Assembly (NCBI GenBank): GCA_022036555.1
Contig: CM039127.1
Location: forward strand, 52,836,122-52,900,121
Length of the DNA stretch: 64,000 nucleotides
Direction: 5' to 3'
DNA from: Microstegium vimineum
Taxonomy: Eukaryota; Streptophyta; Magnoliopsida; Poales; Poaceae
The notes beneath the pieces were generated by a model. That model made no database searches, had not been told where the DNA came from, and worked only from the letters and a program-made list of their open reading frames with translations. This document shows, piece after piece, positions 57,535 through 64,000 of this stretch. Made by a program: the position numbers and the translations under genes. The number at the start of each line of letters is the position of its first letter. Position 1 is the stretch's first letter.

Positions 57535-58815
57535 CTAGTGGCGTTTCTTCTCCAAGACGAGGAAGACGTTGGTGAGGTCGTCCTTGTTTCTGCTGGTGTT
57601 GCTGCTGTAGTATGCCTCGAGCAGGAGGCTGTACCTGCAGAAGAGTCCGTCCATGGCGTCCCAGCCGAAGTGCGTTCGCAGCATGGGTTCCATGACCGCC
57701 CTCACGGTGCACGCAGTCTCCATGGCTAGCCACCGCGGCATCATTAGCTCGTGGTCGTCGTCGTCATCGGCGGCCGATTGGCGGAGCTGGAGGAGGCAGC
57801 GGCGCGTGGTGTCGAAGAGCTGCATGGTGGTGACGGTGAAGGAGCCTTCCTTGGCGATGACCTTGGCGAGGTCGTCGGGGCAGGGGCTGTAGTAGGGCGC
57901 GTTGAAGTCGTGGACCCGGTCCTCGTCGACGAGGCCGGCGGCGGCCATGTCCATGAGGGCGTCGGCGAGGAGGTCCCAGAGGTAGCAGTCGTGCTTGGTG
58001 GGGCGGGCGGTCCTCCTGGCGACGAAGGTGAGGATGAGCAGGCCGCGGGGCCTCATCTCGGCGGCGCGGCAGGAGAGGAAAGCCAGGAAGTCGGCGTGGA
58101 ACTGGGAGAGGTAGGCGTCCATCACCGCAGCGGGGCTTGACTCGGAGACGTAGAGGCGGCCCCGGTTGGGATGCTCAACCCTCATCGTCGGCGCCTGTAG
58201 ATGTATGTATATATGTGCATGAAATCGTCGTCGTTTCAATCTTGTCATTATTTCAACGAAATCATCACCATCGCCAACCTATACCTTGGACAGGAAGTGC
58301 AGGCTGCTTGAGGATACGACGTAGTCCAGGCTTGCCTCAGGGAAGACGCGCTCGTAGAATGAGCCCGGCCACGCCGACACGAGGCAGCGGCCGGTGGCGG
58401 CGAGCGGCGACGACGGCAGCAGCTGGAAGACGGCGTTGAAGTCGTTGGCGGGGAGGTCGTTGAGGAAGACGTGCAGCTGGGGCGGCGGCGAGGAGGTGCC
58501 GTTGTTCTCCGCCAGCACGGCCTCGACGGCGTCGGACACCATGAGCAGCGCGTTGGGCCCCGTGGCACAGCCCAGGTCGGCGATGGCCATGGAGTCCGGT
58601 CTGCCTCGGGCGGTGTACAGCGCCGCCGCCAGCTCCTGCCTGGCCTTCTTGGTGACGGAGGCGATGACCCGCTGGAAGTCGGAGTTGTCGGCGTAGCTCA
58701 GCTTGCCGTCGCAGCTGCTGTTCATGCGGTGCACGGCGACGACAGCTGCTGCTTCAGCTGGCCTCCTCGGTCTGCTTGTTGCGAGAAGCAGCACCGCCTC
58801 GTCCTGCATCTCCAT
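57535..58815 (-). CDS. SABATH-family SAM-dependent carboxyl methyltransferase
   Basis: Two exons: 58815-58285 (177 codons) and 58194-57535 (219 codons plus stop), joined in phase 0 with GT-AG borders. Family length is about 370. Start chosen at the ATG at 58813-58815 (MEMQDEAVLLLATS). Motifs: HRMNSSCDGKLSYADNSDFQ, which corresponds to M.gG.g..SYA.NS..Q for substrate and SAM entry; IADLGCATGPNALLMVSDAV (SAM-binding loop); VFLNDLPANDFNAVFQLL; and VSAWPGSFYERVFPEASLDY with SSSSLHFLSK. The second exon holds AAEMRPRGLLILTFVARR and DFNAPYYSPCPDDLAKVIAK. Members methylate small acids such as salicylate, jasmonate, anthranilate, IAA or gibberellins in the cytosol. The SSSLHFLSK block has H where many have W; the substrate cannot be read from sequence. 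A TATA-like ctatatatag at about 58943-58953 (minus) may be its promoter. Confidence 0.9.
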
Positions 58816-58843
58816 GCGTATAAGTCGATCCTCCACCGCGCCC

Positions 58844-58844
58844 G

Positions 58845-58878
<34 letters not shown>
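58844..58878. repeat. (CT)n(AT)n compound microsatellite in the SABATH leader
   Basis: Runs of ct then at dinucleotides about 30-60 bases upstream of the start codon of the minus-strand SABATH gene, probably within its 5' untranslated region. Confidence 0.85.
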
Positions 58879-60295
58879 GCTTCTCGTTCTCGATCTTGCT
58901 ACTGCAGTATATATGCATCTATCTATGTTTGAATCGTCTATCTCTATATATAGTGAGTGAGTGAGTGAAGGTGAGGAAGAGAAGGAAGAAAGTGACGGAT
59001 GATTGAAGGTGTATGTAGTGTGTGTGATGATACTATGTAGGCAAGGCAACCACAACAAGTTCTTAATAACCCATCTATACGCATGATCTGATCGAGTGGC
59101 CTGTGGCCGTGGGGGTCGATGCATAGGTCTCGCACAACATCTGGCCAGCTAGCACTGCTGCACACGTACCTAGCTAGTACAGCTAGCCCCGGCGCGGCCA
59201 GTCCGATCCATTTCGTTCCATCCCCGGCCGGCCGGCCGTTGTTCTCCAGCTTTCTGCATCCATATATTGTCACTATATAACACCGTCACGTGAAACATAT
59301 GCATGGAGTGCACTATTTGTGGTAGCAAAACTCAGCTCCTACACAATCTATCCTAAGATATCCACTATTTTTTTTATCTAAAATAGGAGGAGTTTTATAA
59401 CCCTTTATTGTACTGTATCCAAAAATAAAAATATACTAAGTACTCACCAGTATAATATGTACTGGTGGGTCCTTTATATGACATGGGCCTCCGGACGGGT
59501 GCAGCACTGCTGTCCTCTCATGCATCTACTAAGAGGCCCTGTTTTTTTTTTTCTTCTCAACGACGCTAGCTAGCTTGCTTTTCAGCCACTGTACCATGCA
59601 TTGCTGGTCCTTGATCAATTTGAATGGAGTTTCACGGGGAGTGTCATGCACATTAAATTAAATATGGTACTATATATATCAATAAAATTTTGTTTTTTCT
59701 ATTAAACTGGAGGAGAGAGAGAAGGAAAGAGGTTTCATCCCACGACACGAGCGGGACAATGTTTCCAAAGCCGTAAAATCACAATAAAACTTCCACTAAG
59801 AATGCAATCGTGTTTCACTAGCCTAGGATGACGGGCGGGACGCTCCGCCGCCGCTAGCCGTGGGCGAGGTCCTCCGCCTCCGACGCGAGGCCCTCCGCTC
59901 GGCGGGCGAGGCCGCCGCGGCCGCGGCCCACCTCCAACTCCAATGTGACATCTGTCGTGTGGGCGAGGTCCTCCGCCTCTGACTCTGCCGTGACGCGCGA
60001 GGTCCTCCGCCGGGACGCAAGATCCGTCGGAGGCGAGATCCGCGGGCCGCCTTCGCTGCGACGCGAGGTCCTCCGCCTCCACCGGGCAGGCAAGGCCACC
60101 GCGGCCACGCGCAGACTGCCTCCGTCGTGAGCCGAGCCCGCCGGGCGCGAGTACGATCACTTCCGCCGCGAGTGCTGCCTCCGCCATGGCCGTGAACTGC
60201 CCTGCTTGGTGTTTTCATGCAGGGAAGAGAAGGAAGAGGGGAAAAAGGGAGAAGATTAGGATTTAGGACAGCGTGGATCCACGAAATGGTAAATT
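58879..60295. other. SABATH promoter region and intergenic DNA with a GC-rich repeated segment
   Basis: 58879-59300 is the promoter side of the SABATH gene. 59300-59735 is AT-rich. At 59850-60190 the motif gaggtcctccgcc recurs four times within 200 bases. The antisense frame 60187-59735 repeats AEDLA and GGPRP-like units and is low-complexity rather than a convincing protein. Confidence 0.45.
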
Positions 60296-60297
60296 AA

Positions 60298-60583
60298 GGG
60301 TCTGTTTGGTAGAGCTTCTCTTGATGGGCTCTCACTACTACAGTGAGGCGGTCGTTTTCGTTTACGGCGGCGGGCAGACGTATCCGCTACGGCGAAAGGA
60401 TTCATCGTGGCGGTCAGAAACACCCGCTGCGGATATTCTAGAGGAGTTGGGGCCGTTTTGGAGAAGCCTGACTCCTCCAAAACGGCTTTGAACGACTTCT
60501 CCAGTGAAATGTTTAACATGGCTCCTCCCTGGCTATGGCTATGGCTCTAGCTCCTCTAGAGGAGGCCTGCCAAACAGACGCGA
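60298..60583. mobile_element. MITE with GTCTGTTTGG ends
   Basis: The left end GGGTCTGTTTGGTAGAGCT and the reverse complement of the right end (CGCGTCTGTTTGGCAGGCC) are inverted repeats. Subterminal agctcctct/agagga motifs are also inverted. About 285 bases with no real open frame. It resembles common grass hAT or PIF MITEs. Confidence 0.65.
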
Positions 60584-61061
60584 AGTTATGACACCTTTCG
60601 TGAAACCTTGCACTGTGAGAGAGCCTTGTTTTACGTCAAAGTTTTATCTCTTGAAAATTAGGAGGTGAAACTTGTCATTGAGACTTTGCTTGAGCTAATT
60701 AAGGTTGACATCAATAATGATGATGTCGGATTCTAAGATTACAGTAGTAAAGTACAGTATGTGGATCTGAGACAAGCAAGTAGAGCTAGCTCAGCGGAAG
60801 AGAAAAGTCATCCATACGTGACGCTGTCGCTGTGTTGATGCAACAGCGGAGGGGAGGAGCTAACACACACTGACGTCTTTTTCTTACGTCCAACGGTACG
60901 TCAATGCCATCCTCCAAACTTAATTAATTCTGGCGGCTAGGACTACGGACGAAATTTTTCTGGCAATTTCAACGTGGAAATCGATGCTGTATATAATAAT
61001 CACCACAGGTCATCGTCCAGGGCTCCGTTGAAACGTCAAAATTTCACAAATTCATTTCTTC

Positions 61062-61121
<60 letters not shown>

Positions 61122-62380
61122 AAAAAACATATAGGATTCTAGAAAAAAAAAGTATTTAACTAACAACCGGTTGTTTTAGCATCTCCCAACAACCAGTTTT
61201 GTTTAATAGTGTCTTGTAACTATATTTATATCGCTTTATTGTTGTATTTATAATAGTTTTTTCAGTATAATTTATTGGATAGAGCGGTGTAATTTAGGAA
61301 TTACACAAATAAATGAATTTTTTTAAAAAAACTACAAATTATTTTAATGGATTTCTGACATAAAAGAAATATATGTCAAATTATTCATAAATTCTTTAGA
61401 AATTTCAAAAAAAAACAATAAATCTAGGCAATGACGGGAGTGGCGGCACAAGTAGGAGCGCCATGGACCCGTGCCCGTTCGTGCGGTGCTGGTCGGCAAC
61501 CTTGCGCTCAGAAAGCCAGTAGCAGCTGGCCGCCGGCGGCACGTTTATTTGATGGTTTTGGTGGCTTGATAAATCGATTAAGACTGATTTTGATTGTTTT
61601 ATTATGAGAGAAGAGAGTCCACATCATAAACAGAAAAGATAGCAGTCCAAAGAGCTATCTATATTGCTAGCTATCTGTGCTTTTAATATTTTCATACACA
61701 CACAAATAAATGGATACACTATGCATTATCTTTGTGGCTCTTCGTATAGAGGCTTGATAACCAATTAAAGATAACCAACTAGTAGCATACATCTTGACTC
61801 AAGCCATACACATGGCCAACTAAAGATAAACAACTGTACGACCAAAGGTTTTAAACATAACAATAAAATAAAATATCCATACCTTACTAATTGAAGAACT
61901 AATTGATAATCATGATTCAAGCCGGTACATTTTAATTCAAGCCACAAAAGCATATTAAACAGATAGCTGCATCGCTGAGGAAGAAGCACCAAAAGCCAAA
62001 AGTACGTCATCTCTGACCCAATGACCTCTGTCATAAGCTGCTAGATGTTGATCAACCTCGTATCAACGATTCTGAAAAAAGAAAACAAATGGTAAGTCAG
62101 CTTACTCAATATAAATAACCATGCTAATAAGAGAAACAACTCCATGAAAGATCTTATGTGAGGTTATTATAAAAAATAACTAGTGGGGAGACCTCTGACC
62201 AAAACGTTGCCAAATGTGCTCAATTAAATCGTCTTTTAGTTTAGTGTGGATAGAGTGAACACGGATAGCAGAATTTCTACGTCAAACATCATTAAAGCAT
62301 GGTTACTATGAGGCCTTTTGCACTTCTGGAGGAAGAACAATTGATGCTCCAGGAATTGCATTTAGATCAATAGATCCCTT
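60584..62380. other. Intergenic, AT-rich, with long (TA)n
   Basis: A (TA)n tract of over 50 bases lies at about 61064-61118. No coding domain is seen; the open frame at 61765-62034 minus is Leu/Tyr-rich without recognisable motifs. Confidence 0.45.
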
Positions 62381-62700
62381 GCATTTCTCCCTTGTCTTCC
62401 ACTATCATGTTGATCGGCATAGGTTGATCTTCCACTATCAATTGTTGATCTTCCACTATCAATTGATGTTTCCATCATCAAAGTTGATGATAGTTTTGTC
62501 TTTTGATCTCTTTTTAGAATTTTGATTTCGTGGGTCACTTTTTTGTGGTGCTAATTGAGATTCATTTCCCATAGGTGGTCATGTTACCGAAAAATGAGGA
62601 ATGAATGATTGTCTAGCTTGTAAAAAGCTCGTAAAACCACGAGGTGGATAGTAATCCATACCACTGAAAATTCAAGCAACCCATTCTACTGAATTTAATA
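62381..62700 (-). pseudogene. Decayed transposon ORF (Harbinger ORF1-like N-terminus), low certainty
   Basis: On the minus strand a short frame reads MDYYPPRGFTSFLQARQSFI then PPMGNESQLAPQKSDPRNQN and KKRSKDKTIINFDDGNIN, followed by stops. The PPRGF..FL start resembles the PPGGF..FL of grass Harbinger/Myb-like ORF1 proteins. Three near-identical copies of ttgatcttccactatcaat (62400-62470) interrupt it. Confidence 0.3.
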
Positions 62701-63480
62701 TATCTAGTGAACTAACTATTTCTGAAGATACTAGAACCACAGCTACTATAGCAAGAAATTTACATAAAAATACAGATTTGTCGATGTGGCTGCTGAAGGT
62801 GTGGCTTGTGGCAAAGGTCTAGGCCACCATGGCCAAGATCCATGGCGCCGAGGTTCGTACCACGTGGGCGCCACGTCGGCTTCTGCGGGGCTTACGATGG
62901 CGCCAAACCGCCTGGCGCCGAGACGTGTAACCTCGGCGCTGAATTCATTTTCTGAAATCTTTTCGCCCGGGATCTGAGATTCTTTCGGAAAAAGGGTCAA
63001 ATAGTAAAAAAGACGGGTGAGATGAACGACGGAGGAATCGCTGGCTCGATTTTTTTTTGCACGTTCTCTTTCCTCCACCTAGAATGAATGCTGATTTGTA
63101 CAACCAAATAGCTAGCTGACTCAGCCTTGTTGCGGACGCCCTTGTACTCTCCGGCTGCGGCGAGCAGACTCCGACATCCGGTCCTCTCTCTCGCATTCCA
63201 TGTGTCCAAGGCTAACCTAGAGTGGTTCAACAGGAAGGCGTCGCTTTTCTAGTCACGTAGGCCCTATACGGCGTACGCTCCGTACAGGTCGGCAGGTCGG
63301 GGAGCACCTACGGCGTCAGCTCCGGGCGGATCTGCTTGGGAAGGCTACAATCCTGCTTGACTTCAAGGACAGCGGGAGCCCATGTATGGAGTTGTTCCAA
63401 ATTCACTCCAGGATATAGGCCGGGCTTCTGACGGAGCGGAGCGGAGGTCCGTCGCCGGAGGCTTGGGCCGGAGCGTAGCG
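62701..63480. other. Probable retrotransposon-derived segment
   Basis: The region has GC-rich stretches with ggcgcc...cctcggcgctga pairs (62835-62945) and purine-rich ends, as in LTR fragments. Open frames (62746-63230) overlap on both strands and lack domains. Confidence 0.3.
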
Positions 63481-64000
63481 GATTTCAACATAAGCTTGAT
63501 ATCAGCTTTAACTAATCCTAATCCCCTTTTCTTAATTAAATAAAACATGAAATAAGAATTTATTTAAACATAGGGATTAATCCTAATCCCCTTTTCTTAA
63601 TTAAATAATTAATTAAACATGAAATAAGAATTTATTTAAACATTTCAAATTTATCCTAAACTTTTTGTACAGGTTGATATCATCATAAAACAGCTACAAA
63701 TCAATTTTCATAATTTTTAGATATTTATTTTGGCCTATAAAAAATCATAGAAGTTGTATTTATTAATTAAAAGAGGTAATTTTAAAACATGCAAAAACTA
63801 TTCATTTTCTAGGTTTCATATTTTTGCTAGGTAGAAAACATCATAAAGAGGTTACACAAAAATTTTCATGAATTTAACATGCACCAATAATTAGTTATGA
63901 AATAAACAAATATCAGTACTATGGAAAAATATCAAAAGGTACTGTTTATGCGCCGAAATAGCCTGCAAAACCGTCCAAGGTTGAAAAGTTAACTTTTTCA
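63481..64000. repeat. AT-rich LTR-like sequence with a 66-base tandem duplication
   Basis: Two copies of a unit (taatccccttttcttaatta ... gaatttatttaaacat) lie at about 63517-63571 and 63583-63641. The second copy has an extra attaattaa. The following sequence resembles the interior of the large LTRs elsewhere in this window and runs off the end. Confidence 0.5.

Noticed and set aside
57751..58140. 129-codon plus-strand frame rich in Val/Gly/Glu
   Set aside because: It is the antisense shadow of the SABATH second exon.

Overview
The window is nuclear DNA from a grass (Poaceae), probably of the sorghum/maize/sugarcane group. The reasons are small GC-rich genes with many GT-AG introns, Stowaway and Tourist/PIF MITEs, long TGTRACACC...TGTTACA LTRs, a tRNA-derived SINE and dense nested LTR retrotransposons. 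There are no bacterial features. I see seven host genes: a PERK-type receptor kinase (minus, 174-3088), a coiled-coil protein with an AIR9-like A9 domain (minus, 5336-12385), the peroxisomal import docking protein PEX14 (plus, 26888-30916), a PWWP-less relative of PWWP-domain (PDP-like) nuclear proteins (minus, 32014-33225), a cytochrome P450 of the CYP85 clan that looks like CYP722 (minus, 40007-42403), a SERF/4F5-like small protein (minus, 55726-about 56062) and a SABATH carboxyl methyltransferase (minus, 57535-58815).

Layout. 1-12.4 kb holds two minus-strand genes with small repeats (126-bp MITE, SINE). 12.4-26.9 kb is the space between two divergently transcribed genes and is filled by one 12.7-kb Gypsy-type LTR retrotransposon (13785-26524, target duplication TGAAC). 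That element keeps a damaged gag/protease but no reverse transcriptase that I can see. On its antisense strand it carries a captured cellular gene that looks like an F-box protein. Two Del/Tekay-like solo LTRs (17943-20883 and 20893-24759) have inserted into the captured gene only 4 bp apart, and each has its own intact 5-bp duplication. 26.9-33.3 kb is PEX14 and the PDP-like gene. 34.07-38.53 kb is a third large solo LTR (duplication ATTAT). 40-42.4 kb is the P450. 43.45-50.13 kb is a PIF/Harbinger-type element (TTA duplication) with a decayed Myb-like ORF1 and a captured C2H2 zinc-finger/EAR gene piece, and it sits inside an older MITE. 52.4-52.9 kb is a decayed Harbinger transposase. 55.7-58.8 kb holds the SERF-like gene, a hAT C-terminal fragment and the SABATH gene. 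The right end (60-64 kb) is repeats with no convincing gene.

The host genes are unrelated in function and show no sign of acting as a cluster. Three conserved genes each carry one small defect at a place where the rest of the exon structure is intact: PERK (1 bp missing), PEX14 (an AG acceptor reading GG) and the SERF-like gene (1 bp missing). Either the assembly has residual errors or this haplotype carries real lesions. The most unusual structure is the gene-capturing Gypsy element with its paired solo-LTR insertions, which also separates what was probably a short shared intergenic region between the AIR9-like gene and PEX14.
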